DNA of 35,406 bases, taken from assembly GCA_015493505.1 (NCBI GenBank), contig WGDA01000125.1:1-35406 (forward strand). Reading direction: 5' to 3'. This DNA comes from Pseudomonadota bacterium. GTDB lineage: Bacteria; Desulfobacterota; S145-22. The position numbers and the translations under genes were made by a program. The notes beneath the pieces are model-generated. The model searched no databases, had not been told where the DNA came from, and worked only from the letters and a program-made list of their open reading frames with translations. Below are positions 23,882-33,707 of this stretch, piece by piece (the first letter of the stretch is position 1; every line of letters begins with the position of its first letter).

Positions 23882-26800
23882 TTACGCCGCGGACGCGCGC
23901 TGTTTCCGCGTAAGAAGTTCGTGAACCTTTGTAAGGACGCGCGCCTTGTCAATTTTTATTTCATAGTCATCGAAGCCAAGCCTTAACCCTTTCGCTCGGC
24001 TTTTTTCATCAGACAGGGCGGTGAGTGCCATCACCGGGAGATCCTTGAATTTCTCACTTTTCCGGATATTCTGAATGAGTTCGTATCCGTCCATCACGGG
24101 CATCTCGATGTCACTGATGACAAGGTCGACGGGTTCACTGTGTAGGATGGACAAGGCCTTGACCCCATCCATTGCTTCGAGAACTTCATATCCCGCGGAT
24201 TCGAGATAGCTTCGTGTGAGCTTCATGAAAAATGGGGTGTCTTCCACAATTAGGATGCGGGCATTGTGAACCTCCCCGCTGACCGAGTCGATGATTTCCT
24301 TCTGTTCCGGATCAACCATTTCGAACAGAGTGAAAAGGTCCAGCATCGGCATGGTGCGGCCCGCGATGATGACGGTTCCCAGGAATCCTCTATCAGTCAT
24401 GGATTCCGTGTCAAGCTCTATTGACGTTTCCAGAACATCAATGACTTTCGTGGCGATAATTCCCATCGGATGTCGGGACATTCTCGGCACAATCACAAAA
24501 AGTGTTTCGTGTTCCTTCTCAGGTGGTTTGATGGAGAGATATTTTTCCAAACGTATTAAAGGCAGGCTGGAGCCTCTCAACTGCACGAATTCCCTTTCGC
24601 CTACCGTTTCAATCTTTATTGTTTCAATCTTTTCCAGGCGGGCAACCATGGACATGGGAAGGGCGAAGGCTTCATGTTCGTTGACGGAAAAGAGAAGCAC
24701 GTATTGTTTTTCCATCATACCTTTTCTCGCAAGGTTTTCCTCTTCCGCCTTGGAGATTTCTTCTATGTCCGCGAGTTTCAGGTTGGCGATACGGGCGATT
24801 CCCTGCACATCGAGGATCATGGCAACCTTTCCGTCACCCATGATGGTGGTACCAGAAAAACAGGCAATGGATTTCAGATAATTCGATAAAGGTTTTACCA
24901 CAATTTCTTCCGTATCAAGAACCTGATCCACGATAAGCCCATATCGGCTGCCGCCCAGTTTCAGGACAAGAATGTTTAAAATCTGTGGGTGGGTTCGCCG
25001 GTCTTTCAAAGCCCGTCTTTCTTTATTATTTCGCGAAGGGGGATCGCTGTCGCGGCGATCCAAAATATTTACCCTTCTATCCGGAAGGACTTCTTTTGTT
25101 TCCGGATGCACGAATGTCCTCGGGATCTTCAGGACGTCCGCCAGACGGACAAGAGACAGGAGGTGCCCGCGAAGGCGCAACACCTCGTACCCTTTCACCC
25201 TCTCGATCCTGATTTTTTCGTTTTCTCCCTTAACACGGACGATTTCCTCCAGGTTGACCTGGGGAACGGCGAAACGGTGATCGCCTACCTTGGTGATGAT
25301 GGAGGGGATGATGGCCAGGGTGAGCGGAAGCCGGACGGTCACGGTGGTTCCTTTCCCCTTTTCGGAATTAATTTCCACCACCCCGCCAAATTTTTCGAAG
25401 TTTGTCTTGACCACGTCCATTCCGACACCACGCCCGGAAATGTCGGAAATTTTCTCGGCAGTTGAAAAGCCGGGCAGGAAAATGAGGTTAGTCAGCTCCT
25501 TGTTCGACATATTCTCAGCCTCTTCCGGCTTGATCAGTCCCTTTTCAATGGCTTTTGCCCGGATTTTTTCCGGATCGATCCCCTTTCCGTCATCCTGGAT
25601 TTCGATATTGACCTGCCCCCCTTCCTGGTAGGCACGCAGCCAGATCGTCCCCTCGGCTTCTTTCCCCGCCCGGATGCGTTCTTCCGGGGGTTCGATTCCG
25701 TGATCCACGCTGTTGCGAATCAGATGGGTCAGGGGGTCGCTGATGACCTCGATAATGGAACGGTCGAGTTCCACTTCGTTCCCTTCGATAATCAGCTTTA
25801 TCTTTTTATTGACCTTTTTGCTCATGTCCCTGACGATGCGCGGGAATTTGTTGAAGACATTCCCCACGGGCTGCATTCGTGTCTGCATCACGTGTTCCTG
25901 CAACTCTGTGACACGCTGGGATAGAGTATGCAGGATAGGCAGGTCCCGATCCCTGTCCTTAAGGGCCTGCATGAGCTGGTTCCGGCCCAGGACCAGCTCT
26001 CCGGCCAGATCCATGAGGCGCGTGAGGAGGCGCACGTTGACACGGATGGTTTCCTGCTGTTGTGTTTGCGTCTTGGGTTTCTTTTTGGGCGACGAGAGGG
26101 GCTTCTTTTCTTCAGGAGCGGCTTTTTGCCCGGAGTCCGTTTCTTTTTTCTCAACTTCTTTTTCTTCTTCAGGGGGTGAAGATGCTTCCTTCGTTTCGAT
26201 AGCCGGTTCTTTTTTCGGTTCTTTAGTTTCCTGTTTGGGGATGATCACTGGTTGGATGGCCTTTTCGTCAAGACCAAGGGTTAAAGCCAGGACATCAGGT
26301 TCCAGGATGGTTGAATAGAAGACCTCCACAGAGGGAGAATAAGGGCTCTCTCCCCTCTTGATGGTCGAGAGCTCCGGGTTGGAAAAGATGACCTCGCCGG
26401 TTTGAGAGAGGACATCCATCAGGGTGTCCCCCTCCTTTTCCTTTTCGAATGCTGTCGTGATAGCCGAATCATCCATGATGAACCGATAGAGGGAAGCAGG
26501 GCCTTTTTTAGATGCCGCGGCGATGACTTCCGGAGGTAACTGTTCTTCCATTTCCTGGGAAGAGGCGGATTCTGTTGATTCGGAAGGGGGTGCCTGGCCT
26601 TCCTTCTTTGCCTCTGCCGATGGTTCTTTGCCGCTCAACGCGGCTTCGAGCACGGCAATGGCTTCATCGATTTCGAAAGATTCGCTATTATCGACGTCGT
26701 CGATCATTCCTTTCAGGATATCCGAGGCATTGAGCAGCGCGTCGATCCGCTCAGAGGTAATGGAAAGTTCCCGGTCGCGAATCTTCATCAATAGGTTTTC

Positions 26801-27013
26801 CATGGTGTGGGACAGCTTGGCGATTTTCTGGAGCCCGAAAAAGCCGCTGGCGCCCTTAACGGTGTGAATCGCGCGAAATACCCGGTTGATGAGTTCATCA
26901 TCCGCGTCATCTCCCGCCTCTTCCATGGCGAGCAGGTCGCTTTCGATGTCCGCGAGGTGTTCCCGGGACTCCGAGACAAATTCATTCAGGATCTCTCTGT
27001 CTTGAGCGTCCAT
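23882..27013 (-). CDS. cheA: Hybrid chemotaxis histidine kinase CheA with C-terminal receiver
   Basis: CheA takes receptor input via CheW and phosphorylates CheY and CheB. Order of domains: HPt (about 1-110, His50 in IHTVKGASG); an unusual 175-260 segment (LYRFIMDDSAITTAFEKEKE, VEVFYSTILEP) in the P2 position; a long charged linker; the dimerisation helices (about 322-390, NVRLLTRLMDLAGELVLGRN); the ATPase (N box HLIRNSVDHG with Asn434, DDGKGID, GRGVGMD); two CheW-like domains (about 575-745 and 770-900), the first with an Arg-rich insertion; and a receiver (about 918-1038) with Asp968 in ISDIEMP. At 1043 residues it is far longer than the classical 650. The ATG at 27013 has GAGGGA seven bases upstream, overlapping the previous stop; an in-frame ATG at 27028 is less likely. 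The receiver may act as an internal phosphate sink. Confidence 0.95.
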   Translation of the reverse strand: MDAQDREILNEFVSESREHLADIESDLLAMEEAGDDADDELINRVFRAIHTVKGASGFFGLQKIAKLSHTMENLLMKIRDRELSITSERIDALLNASDILKGMIDDVDNSESFEIDEAIAVLEAALSGKEPSAEAKKEGQAPPSESTESASSQEMEEQLPPEVIAAASKKGPASLYRFIMDDSAITTAFEKEKEGDTLMDVLSQTGEVIFSNPELSTIKRGESPYSPSVEVFYSTILEPDVLALTLGLDEKAIQPVIIPKQETKEPKKEPAIETKEASSPPEEEKEVEKKETDSGQKAAPEEKKPLSSPKKKPKTQTQQQETIRVNVRLLTRLMDLAGELVLGRNQLMQALKDRDRDLPILHTLSQRVTELQEHVMQTRMQPVGNVFNKFPRIVRDMSKKVNKKIKLIIEGNEVELDRSIIEVISDPLTHLIRNSVDHGIEPPEERIRAGKEAEGTIWLRAYQEGGQVNIEIQDDGKGIDPEKIRAKAIEKGLIKPEEAENMSNKELTNLIFLPGFSTAEKISDISGRGVGMDVVKTNFEKFGGVVEINSEKGKGTTVTVRLPLTLAIIPSIITKVGDHRFAVPQVNLEEIVRVKGENEKIRIERVKGYEVLRLRGHLLSLVRLADVLKIPRTFVHPETKEVLPDRRVNILDRRDSDPPSRNNKERRALKDRRTHPQILNILVLKLGGSRYGLIVDQVLDTEEIVVKPLSNYLKSIACFSGTTIMGDGKVAMILDVQGIARIANLKLADIEEISKAEEENLARKGMMEKQYVLLFSVNEHEAFALPMSMVARLEKIETIKIETVGEREFVQLRGSSLPLIRLEKYLSIKPPEKEHETLFVIVPRMSRHPMGIIATKVIDVLETSIELDTESMTDRGFLGTVIIAGRTMPMLDLFTLFEMVDPEQKEIIDSVSGEVHNARILIVEDTPFFMKLTRSYLESAGYEVLEAMDGVKALSILHSEPVDLVISDIEMPVMDGYELIQNIRKSEKFKDLPVMALTALSDEKSRAKGLRLGFDDYEIKIDKARVLTKVHELLTRKQRASAA

Positions 27014-27017
27014 AACA

Positions 27018-28931
27018 TTATCCCTCATCTGGAAGGTTGAACTGTTTCACGATATTTTTTAACTCTACTACCGCGTTGGAAAGCTGCAGAGCTTGCGTGG
27101 TCACGTCTTTAGACTGGTCTTTGACTGTCGTGATGACCTTGTGAACGCCCTGTACACTGGATGAGATTTCGTTAGCGCCAATGGAAAGTTCGGATGTCTG
27201 TTTCGCGATTTCGTTCAGGCCCAGGTTCATCTCATTGATGTTGACAGCCATCTCCTGTGTCCGCGTTGCTACCTCTTCAATCGCGCCGGCGATCTCATTC
27301 GTCTGGGTTGACGATTCCTTGATTTGCCTTGACGATTCTTCTGTGGCCGAAACCTGTTTGTTCACGAGAGCGAGGATGGTGTTAAAGGTTTCGTTTATCT
27401 CATTGATAATGTCCACGATAGATTGAATCGCTTTGGTTGCCGTGTAGGTCTGGTTCTGGATTCCAGCAATTTTCTCCGTGATGTCCTGTGTGGCTTGAGC
27501 GGTTTGTTTTGCGAGTTCCTTGACTTCACCGGCGACCACGGCGAATCCCTTCCCGGCTTCGCCCGCCGATGCGGCCTCGATCGTGGCGTTGAGCGCCAGG
27601 AGGTTGGTCTGGTCAGCAATATCCGTGATGACATTGACAATCTTTCCGACCTCTTTTGCCCGACTCTCCAATAGCTTCATGCCATTTGTGGTTTCTTCCG
27701 AGGCGGCTTTTGCTTTGTGGATAATCCCAGCCGCGTTGTTGGAGTTCTCGGCGATGACATTGAGGGAATGTTCCATGTCATTCATCGTCATGGCGATGGC
27801 GCTGACGTTTTTGGACAGGTTGTCCGCGCTTTCCGAGATCATTCTGACATTTTCATTGAGGGTTTCCATCCCTTTGGAAATGCTCGCGCTGTTGCTGCTC
27901 GCTTCCTCATTGCTGCTCGCGACGGTTGAGATATTGACTGATATCTCTTCCACGGCTGAAGCCACGGTATCAATCTGCTCTGAGGCTTCATCCGATTCTC
28001 CCGAGAGGGTCTGGGAAATCCGTTCCATGGTCTGGGAGGAAGCGGCGAGGTTTTCAGCGGCGTTGTTTAGGGTGACAATCTGTTTTGAAAGTGTTTCAAC
28101 GAAGTTGTTGATGGCTCGGGCCATCTGCCCGATTTCATCCTCATAGTCGATGGTGAGCCGGGAGCTCAAATCCCCTTTTTCCAGTTTTTTTGAGAATTCA
28201 ACAACCCTTAAAACGGGGCTCAGGACCATCTTTCTCACGAGGTAAAGGGTAATAAGAAAGATGACAATGCCCGCGAAAAATGAAGAGACAAGGAAGATCT
28301 GGGTATGGATGACCCGCCGCTTGGACGCCTTCGCGAACATGAAAACAGCCTTGTTCATGGTGGATAGCAGTTTGAGATTGTGCTTAAGTACCCAGTCGTA
28401 GTCTTTGATCAGTTTGTCGGAAGGGAGTTTTGTGAAAAGAAGCGTTTCAAGTTTTGGCCGAAAAGACTTCCATATCATTTTCACCTTCATGAGCTGTTTT
28501 CTGATGGCAGGATCCTGGCATGGAGGCATCGGCGCGGTTTTGACTTCTTTCTTCGTTTTTGGATCTATCGTTGGAGCGGGACCTCCGTCAATCAACGCCT
28601 GTAGACTCGCGTCGAACCACCGGATGGCAGTTTTCGCCTCCTTAAGGGTGTTATGTGTCAGAGCTGTTTTTCTTAACGCCTCGGAGGAGGAGAAACGTGA
28701 CAAAGCCACATCCAGCGCCGATTTTGTCATCTTTTGGGTGAGCATCCGCTGTCGTCCCGCAATGTTGATGACAAGGCCGTCTGTTTGGGCGCTTCGCGTC
28801 ACCACAATATTTTGGACGAGAATGGCGATGAAGAGCGCGAGATTGATACCGACAATAAGGCCTATTTTCCAAGACAGAGAGAGAGTTCGCCATCTTTTTT
28901 TGATGTTCAGCGTCTCTTTCGAGGTTCCCAT
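27018..28931 (-). CDS. Methyl-accepting chemotaxis protein with PilJ-like sensor
   Basis: 637 residues in the inner membrane. TM1 is at about 20-42 and TM2 at about 212-232. Between them is a helical periplasmic domain beginning [20 protein letters not shown], the hallmark of the PilJ / type IV pili MCP N-terminal family. HAMP follows (about 233-285), then the signalling hairpin with [20 protein letters not shown] at the tip. No C-terminal CheR-binding pentapeptide is present (ends FNLPDEG). The ATG at 28931 has AAAGGAGGG five bases away; an in-frame ATG at 28961 overlaps the end of cheR and lacks a ribosome site. Its place between cheR and cheA makes it the likely dedicated receptor of this array. 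Ligand unknown; homologues with related domains sense small anions or work with pili. Confidence 0.92.
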   Translation of the reverse strand: MGTSKETLNIKKRWRTLSLSWKIGLIVGINLALFIAILVQNIVVTRSAQTDGLVINIAGRQRMLTQKMTKSALDVALSRFSSSEALRKTALTHNTLKEAKTAIRWFDASLQALIDGGPAPTIDPKTKKEVKTAPMPPCQDPAIRKQLMKVKMIWKSFRPKLETLLFTKLPSDKLIKDYDWVLKHNLKLLSTMNKAVFMFAKASKRRVIHTQIFLVSSFFAGIVIFLITLYLVRKMVLSPVLRVVEFSKKLEKGDLSSRLTIDYEDEIGQMARAINNFVETLSKQIVTLNNAAENLAASSQTMERISQTLSGESDEASEQIDTVASAVEEISVNISTVASSNEEASSNSASISKGMETLNENVRMISESADNLSKNVSAIAMTMNDMEHSLNVIAENSNNAAGIIHKAKAASEETTNGMKLLESRAKEVGKIVNVITDIADQTNLLALNATIEAASAGEAGKGFAVVAGEVKELAKQTAQATQDITEKIAGIQNQTYTATKAIQSIVDIINEINETFNTILALVNKQVSATEESSRQIKESSTQTNEIAGAIEEVATRTQEMAVNINEMNLGLNEIAKQTSELSIGANEISSSVQGVHKVITTVKDQSKDVTTQALQLSNAVVELKNIVKQFNLPDEG

Positions 28932-28957
28932 TTTTTCCCTCCTTTCTCGATGATTCA

Positions 28958-29791
28958 TCACTTGGCGCGATAATAAAATGACTGTTTGTGTTGCAACGCT
29001 TCAAAATCCTCTGAAAACCCTCGCAGGTTTTCCGCGCTCCCCAGAAAGAAGTACCCGTGAGGATAAAGGGCCTGATGAAACTTCTTGAACAGTTTCCTCT
29101 TGAAATCATCGCTGAAATAGATGGCGACATTTCGGCAGAATATGACGTCAAATCTGCCCAGGAGCGCGAAGGAATCCTGCAGATTAAGTTGCTTAAACTT
29201 TACAAGGGCCTTAACTTCTTTTTTAATCTCGTAAGTCCTGCCATCTTTGTCAAAATATCTTGTCAGCAGTGATTGGTCCATTCCCCTGGAGATGGAGAGT
29301 CCTTCATACCTGCCCGCGATGGCGGTAAAGAGCGCTGAAGGGGAAATGTCGGTGCCAAGTATTTCAAAGCGGCTGGGGGTAGCCTCCGGGTGTTTTTTGC
29401 AGTATTCAAAGATGGTGATGGCAATGGAATAGGGTTCCTGCCCAGTGGAGCAGCCGGCCGACCAGAAACGTATTTTTCTTGTCTTGACGGATTTCAGGAG
29501 TTCGGGAAGAATGACCTCATCGAGAATAATGAAGGGGCTTCGGTCCCGGAACCACAAGGTTTCGTTGGTGGTCATGGCGTCGATAATTTTCTCGAGCCAT
29601 CCCGATTTCCTGTCGAGAGTTTTTTGATAAAATTCCTTGTATGTGGCGCTGCCAGACGCCTTCAAAAGAGGGCGAAGCCGGCTTTCCACGAGATAGCTTT
29701 TCGCGTCACCCAGGGTAATCCCCGAGTACTTTTTGATAAGCTCGCGAAAAAGCTCGAATTCTTCTTTTGACAGAGACACGTCGGCACTCAT
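28958..29791 (-). CDS. cheR: Chemotaxis protein methyltransferase CheR
   Basis: Uses S-adenosylmethionine to methylate glutamates on receptors. Residues 5-70 form the helical N-terminal domain ([20 protein letters not shown]). The SAM-binding domain follows, with [51 protein letters not shown] and [12 protein letters not shown]. 277 residues is standard; there is no extra C-terminal TPR. The ATG overlaps the cheB stop by 4 bp, so adaptation enzymes are made in step. Confidence 0.97.
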   Translation of the reverse strand: MSADVSLSKEEFELFRELIKKYSGITLGDAKSYLVESRLRPLLKASGSATYKEFYQKTLDRKSGWLEKIIDAMTTNETLWFRDRSPFIILDEVILPELLKSVKTRKIRFWSAGCSTGQEPYSIAITIFEYCKKHPEATPSRFEILGTDISPSALFTAIAGRYEGLSISRGMDQSLLTRYFDKDGRTYEIKKEVKALVKFKQLNLQDSFALLGRFDVIFCRNVAIYFSDDFKRKLFKKFHQALYPHGYFFLGSAENLRGFSEDFEALQHKQSFYYRAK

Positions 29792-30861
29792 GCGACACCC
29801 GCTAATTGATTGATGCGTTTTGCCATTTCTTCAAGGGAAAGGATTTCGTCGGCAAGGCCATGATCCACGACATATTTAGGCATTCCGTAAACAACACAAC
29901 TTTCCTCGTCCTGTGCCAGACAGTAGGCGCCTTTGCGCTTCAGGGCCTGAACTCCCTTGAAACCGTCGGATCCCATCCCTGTCATGATGACCGAAAGAAC
30001 CTTTTCTGACGGAAAATGCGAGGCGATAGAACGAAAAAGGACATCCACAGACGGGCGGCAACTGTTCTCCGGCGGGTTGTCATTGAGGCCGATGACGTAG
30101 GCCTCATTCGCCTTGCGAATGACCATGTGCCGCCCACCCGGGGCAATGTAAACCATGCCCGGTTTTATGGGTTCGTTCTCTTCCGCCTCTTTTACGTTTA
30201 GCCGGGTATGTTTGTTGAGATTCTCCGCAAGCGATTTCGTGAAGATAGGTGGCATGTGCTGGACAATCAGGATGGGGGGGAGCTTTGGAGACAAGTTGGG
30301 CAGCAGTTTTCCGAGCGCCTTGGGCCCACCCGTGGAGACTCCGATGGAAATCAGCTCGATCTTCTTGGGAGGGGCCGCGGGGTGTGCCATCTCCTTTTGC
30401 GTGGGGGGAGGGGTTACCCTAACCCGTGGCATGGGCCGCGCGGATAGTTTCTTCTCAAGGATGGCGGAGATATGTTGTCTCAGGGCTTCCGAGAGTTCAC
30501 GGCGCGCCTCTTCTGCGGAGGAGGAGTCTGGTTTGATAATAAAATCAAAGGCACCGGCCTCCAGAGCCTTCATAGTGATGTCAGCGTTCTTCCGGTTGGC
30601 GCCTGACACCATGATAACCTCAATGTCAGGATGCCCCGCTTTGATTTTCTTCAGGGCCGTCAGGCCATCCATAACCGGCATCTCCACATCCAACGTGATA
30701 ATGTCTGGATGGTATTCGGGGATTTTATCCAGGGCGTCCTGGCCGTTTTTGGCGGTCCCGACGATTTCCACGTCTTCAAAAGTGCGAAGAATACTCGACA
30801 GGATGATGCGATATGTCACCATATCGTCTGTGATGAGGACTTTTGCCTTTCTTTTATCCAT
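29788..30861 (-). CDS. cheB: Chemotaxis response regulator and methylesterase CheB
   Basis: Receiver plus methylesterase/deamidase that resets receptors. The receiver (1-125) has Asp12-Asp13, acceptor Asp58 (ITLDVEMPVMDG), Ser86 and Lys110. A Pro-rich linker spans about 140-166. The esterase domain carries the catalytic triad Ser176 (GVSTGGP), His202 (QHMPP) and Asp299 (MTGMGSDG). 357 residues, normal. It starts 27 bp after the cheW stop and overlaps cheR by 4 bp. Confidence 0.97.
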   Translation of the reverse strand: MDKRKAKVLITDDMVTYRIILSSILRTFEDVEIVGTAKNGQDALDKIPEYHPDIITLDVEMPVMDGLTALKKIKAGHPDIEVIMVSGANRKNADITMKALEAGAFDFIIKPDSSSAEEARRELSEALRQHISAILEKKLSARPMPRVRVTPPPTQKEMAHPAAPPKKIELISIGVSTGGPKALGKLLPNLSPKLPPILIVQHMPPIFTKSLAENLNKHTRLNVKEAEENEPIKPGMVYIAPGGRHMVIRKANEAYVIGLNDNPPENSCRPSVDVLFRSIASHFPSEKVLSVIMTGMGSDGFKGVQALKRKGAYCLAQDEESCVVYGMPKYVVDHGLADEILSLEEMAKRINQLAGVA

Positions 30862-30888
30862 ACTTTTGCCTTTACGTTTTATGTTTGG

Positions 30889-31380
30889 TTAGATCTGGTT
30901 TTGATTTTCATTCCCGCCTTCCACACCAAGCAACTGATTCAGGTTCAAAAGGGTAAGGAGATCGCTTCTTGTTTTGGCAACCCCCCTTACGTATTTTAGG
31001 TCGTTGATATCCATGTTGGCCGGAGGCGGTTCAATATCGTTCTCCTCCGCCGAAACGACATCTCCAATTTCATCGATAAGGAGCCCGACCGGATCATCGG
31101 AGGTTTTGATGCCCTTTTCCAGGGCGAGGTCTGAAAGTTCGGCGTTCGGTTTAATAATCATGAGCCTGGTCCTTTCCTGACTATCCCGTCTTCCAACACC
31201 CAGTTTGATCCCCAAATCTATAATGGTTACTACCTGTCCCCTCAAGTTGACAAGCCCCCTGATGAAATCGGGGGCGAGAGGAACGGGTGTCATTTCGATC
31301 AGTGGGTGTATCTCCCGTATCGTTAGAATGGGTATCCCAAACAGGGTATCATTTAGATAGAAAGTTGCGAATTGTTCCAT
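30889..31380 (-). CDS. cheW: Chemotaxis coupling protein CheW
   Basis: Adaptor that joins MCPs to CheA. One CheW domain fills the 163 residues: FATFYLNDTLFGIPILTIRE, FIRGLVNLRGQVVTIIDLG, DPVGLLIDEIGDVVSAEEND and YVRGVAKTRSDLLTLLNL. The end (about 150-163) is polar and Asn-rich. The sequence upstream of the ATG is purine-rich (GGAGAAGAGAG). Flanked by a receptor gene 82 bp upstream and cheB downstream. Confidence 0.95.
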   Translation of the reverse strand: MEQFATFYLNDTLFGIPILTIREIHPLIEMTPVPLAPDFIRGLVNLRGQVVTIIDLGIKLGVGRRDSQERTRLMIIKPNAELSDLALEKGIKTSDDPVGLLIDEIGDVVSAEENDIEPPPANMDINDLKYVRGVAKTRSDLLTLLNLNQLLGVEGGNENQNQI

Positions 31381-31462
31381 CTCTCTTCTCCGGATTTAGG
31401 TTTTTGTTGCCTTGTTCACGTCTTTAGCCGGAAGAGGCGAACCACAGACTGCGCTCTTTTTC

Positions 31463-33490
31463 TTATCCCTGAAATTTCCTTGCTGATTCGAGCAGTTCCT
31501 TGGACAGTTGCGTCAATTCATTTGCCGCGCGGGCAGATTCTGCAATGCCTTGCGCGGTCTGCTGGCTGACGGTCATGATGCCATCCACGTTCTTGCTGAT
31601 TTCATTCACAGCGGCGGATTGCTGCTGCGCCGCTGCTGCGATACCCGCAACCATCTCGGCAGCGTTTCCCGTTTTGTCCACAATCTCCTCGAGGGAAGTT
31701 CCAGCCTTGCCCGATAATTCCGTGACTTCCGATACCTCTTTGAGTGTTTCTTCGGTCATTTCCACCGATTGACGGATTCCTTCCTGAATCTGTTGGATGG
31801 CCTCCCCCACACTCTCCGTCGATTCCGCTGTTTGTTTTGCCAGTTCTTTCACCTCGCCCGCGACCACCGCGAACCCCTTTCCCGCTTCACCGGCTGAAGC
31901 GGCTTCGATGGTGGCGTTGAGTGCCAGGAGGTTGGTTTGGTCGGCAATGTCGCTGATGACTTCGATGACCCTGTCAATCTCTCGGCTCTTTTCCGCCAGG
32001 GCCTTTATGGAATTTGCGACGTTTTGTGTAGTGTCAGCAAGAAGTTGTATTTTCTTGATAGATTCATCAACCACCTCGTTGCCTTGCTTAGCGACTTCCC
32101 GGGCTGCCTGGGAATGATTTGCCGCTTCCTGCGCGTTTTTTGCCACCTCGGCGATGGTAGCGTTCATCTCCTCCACGGCCGCCGCCACCTGGTTTGCCTG
32201 AGCCGACTGTTCCTCCGCGCCCGCCGCGATTTCGTTTGATTGAGAAGAGAGAAGTTCCGCCGCCGTGGCAACCTGATTGGCGATCTCCTGAACCTCTTCC
32301 GCCACCCTCAGGAGGAGCTGGCGGTTCTCCTCGATTGTCTTTTGGCCTTTCTTTTCTTCCGTGATATCTATCAGGGTTTCAGCCGCTCCTAAGATGTTTC
32401 CTCGTAGGTCCTTGAGGATGTTCGCGCTCATATCAAGCCAGAGTTTTTCTCCATCCTTTTCTACTTCGCTTATGTCGTGGATGATGTCTTTGCTTGCAAG
32501 CGCCCGTTTGATAAGGCATTGTTGCGTATTGCATTGCTGGGCTTTAACCATCGACCCGCAATAGTGTCCAAAAACCTCTTCAGACGGTTTCCCGACCATT
32601 TTTAAGAATTGATCATTTGCGTAGGTGATTTTTAGTTCATTGTTGGCAGTGAAAAACGGGAAGGGGAGCCCTTCTCTAAATGAGTGGGCTTCTCCAATCA
32701 CGCCGTTCAACATCTTCAGGAGGCCCTGAGCCATCTCGGTGATAATATCTTTGCCCTTGAAATTTAAGTTGTCGGTTACTTCCTCGCTAAAGTCCCCTTC
32801 AGCCATAAGCGTGATTGCGTCACGGATTCGCTTTATCGGCCTGAAGACGGTAGAGCCGATGAGAAAGGCGATTAGAATGCCTAAAAGAATGCCTCCAATC
32901 GTGAGAGTGACAGAAAGCATGGCGCTATATCGGGCTTCATCGAAGACCTTTTTCTGGACCTTTTCTAACCGAGGGTCAATTACCTCATCCATATTGGTGC
33001 CTAAATTTTTTATAACAGCATCTATCTCACTTGTGAGAGCCTCCACCATGGACGTTAGCTTCTTTTTTTCCGCCTCGGTGCAAGCCCCCCCTTTACCGCA
33101 TTTTTCAGAAAAATCCAGAAAGCCCTTTACCCTGCTGTCAAGTTTCCGGCCAGCCGCCTGCATCGTGAGAGCGAACTTCTCCAGGGCGGGAAGGTTTTTC
33201 ACCTGCCCCTTCCACTTGTCGATGCCGATTTTACACTTTTTTAAAGAGGTAAGTATCCTCTCCCGGGCTTCACTGGAAGGCTTCCGCATATACTCATTGA
33301 GGGCAATACCTAATTTCATCAGGGGTTGGGTCACCTCTTCGTTCGAAACGTTGTTAATTGCAGTCCAGTGGATATATTGATTAAGGTTTTGACGAGCCTT
33401 GTTTGTGTACATATAGTTTATGCCTCCAACGATGCCCATCATAAGAAGTATAACCCCGAATCCGAGCGTAATCTTTGTTCTGAACTTCAT
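31463..33490 (-). CDS. Methyl-accepting chemotaxis protein with helical sensor and Cys-bearing PAS
   Basis: 675 residues. TM1 at about 7-27; a helical periplasmic domain (28-185) of four-helix-bundle type with two cysteines at 131 and 137; TM2 at about 191-214; HAMP (215-268); a PAS domain (about 272-380) with Cys311, Cys320 and Cys325 in [15 protein letters not shown]; then the signalling domain with [20 protein letters not shown] and [10 protein letters not shown]. It ends ESARKFQG with no CheR-binding pentapeptide. Shine-Dalgarno AGGAGA lies before the ATG. From the PAS onwards it is closely similar to the receptor encoded next to it, while the sensor part is unrelated. Ligand unknown. Confidence 0.93.
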   Translation of the reverse strand: MKFRTKITLGFGVILLMMGIVGGINYMYTNKARQNLNQYIHWTAINNVSNEEVTQPLMKLGIALNEYMRKPSSEARERILTSLKKCKIGIDKWKGQVKNLPALEKFALTMQAAGRKLDSRVKGFLDFSEKCGKGGACTEAEKKKLTSMVEALTSEIDAVIKNLGTNMDEVIDPRLEKVQKKVFDEARYSAMLSVTLTIGGILLGILIAFLIGSTVFRPIKRIRDAITLMAEGDFSEEVTDNLNFKGKDIITEMAQGLLKMLNGVIGEAHSFREGLPFPFFTANNELKITYANDQFLKMVGKPSEEVFGHYCGSMVKAQQCNTQQCLIKRALASKDIIHDISEVEKDGEKLWLDMSANILKDLRGNILGAAETLIDITEEKKGQKTIEENRQLLLRVAEEVQEIANQVATAAELLSSQSNEIAAGAEEQSAQANQVAAAVEEMNATIAEVAKNAQEAANHSQAAREVAKQGNEVVDESIKKIQLLADTTQNVANSIKALAEKSREIDRVIEVISDIADQTNLLALNATIEAASAGEAGKGFAVVAGEVKELAKQTAESTESVGEAIQQIQEGIRQSVEMTEETLKEVSEVTELSGKAGTSLEEIVDKTGNAAEMVAGIAAAAQQQSAAVNEISKNVDGIMTVSQQTAQGIAESARAANELTQLSKELLESARKFQG

Positions 33491-33497
33491 TTTGTAT

Positions 33498-33707
33498 TCA
33501 ATCTCCTATACTATTGATTTTTTCCTGCGGCGAAAGGCCGACGTAGTGGCTTTCCGCCTTGCATGAGATGATTTTCCTGGCGCCCCCCAACAATTGTTTC
33601 CCATTATAATGGATTGGTGACACCGGTGTAAAGCGCGCGTGCGCGTCTACCCGTAATCCTGTCCCGGATATTTCGGTAACCTTATCATGAATATCATAAC
33701 ACCGCAT
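33498..33707 (-). pseudogene. Possible PilZ-domain remnant between two receptor genes
   Basis: A 69-codon frame whose middle reads VTEISGTGLRVDAHARF, followed by KIISCKAESHYVGLSPQE. These resemble the D-x-S-x-x-G-L-R/xx-G strands of PilZ c-di-GMP-binding domains. The N-terminal RxxxR loop needed for ligand binding is missing, the frame opens only nine codons before the ATG, and no ribosome site precedes it. I read it as a possible truncated or decayed PilZ gene in the 216-bp gap. It could equally be a chance frame, since the same stretch holds several palindromes. Confidence 0.25.

Noticed and set aside
24291-24881. A 196-codon plus-strand frame
   Set aside because: Antisense to the CheW-like part of cheA; Ser/Arg-rich shadow with no domain.
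27520-28146. A 208-codon plus-strand frame
   Set aside because: Antisense to the signalling domain of the PilJ-like receptor; similar shadows appear opposite the other receptors, as expected from shared sequence.
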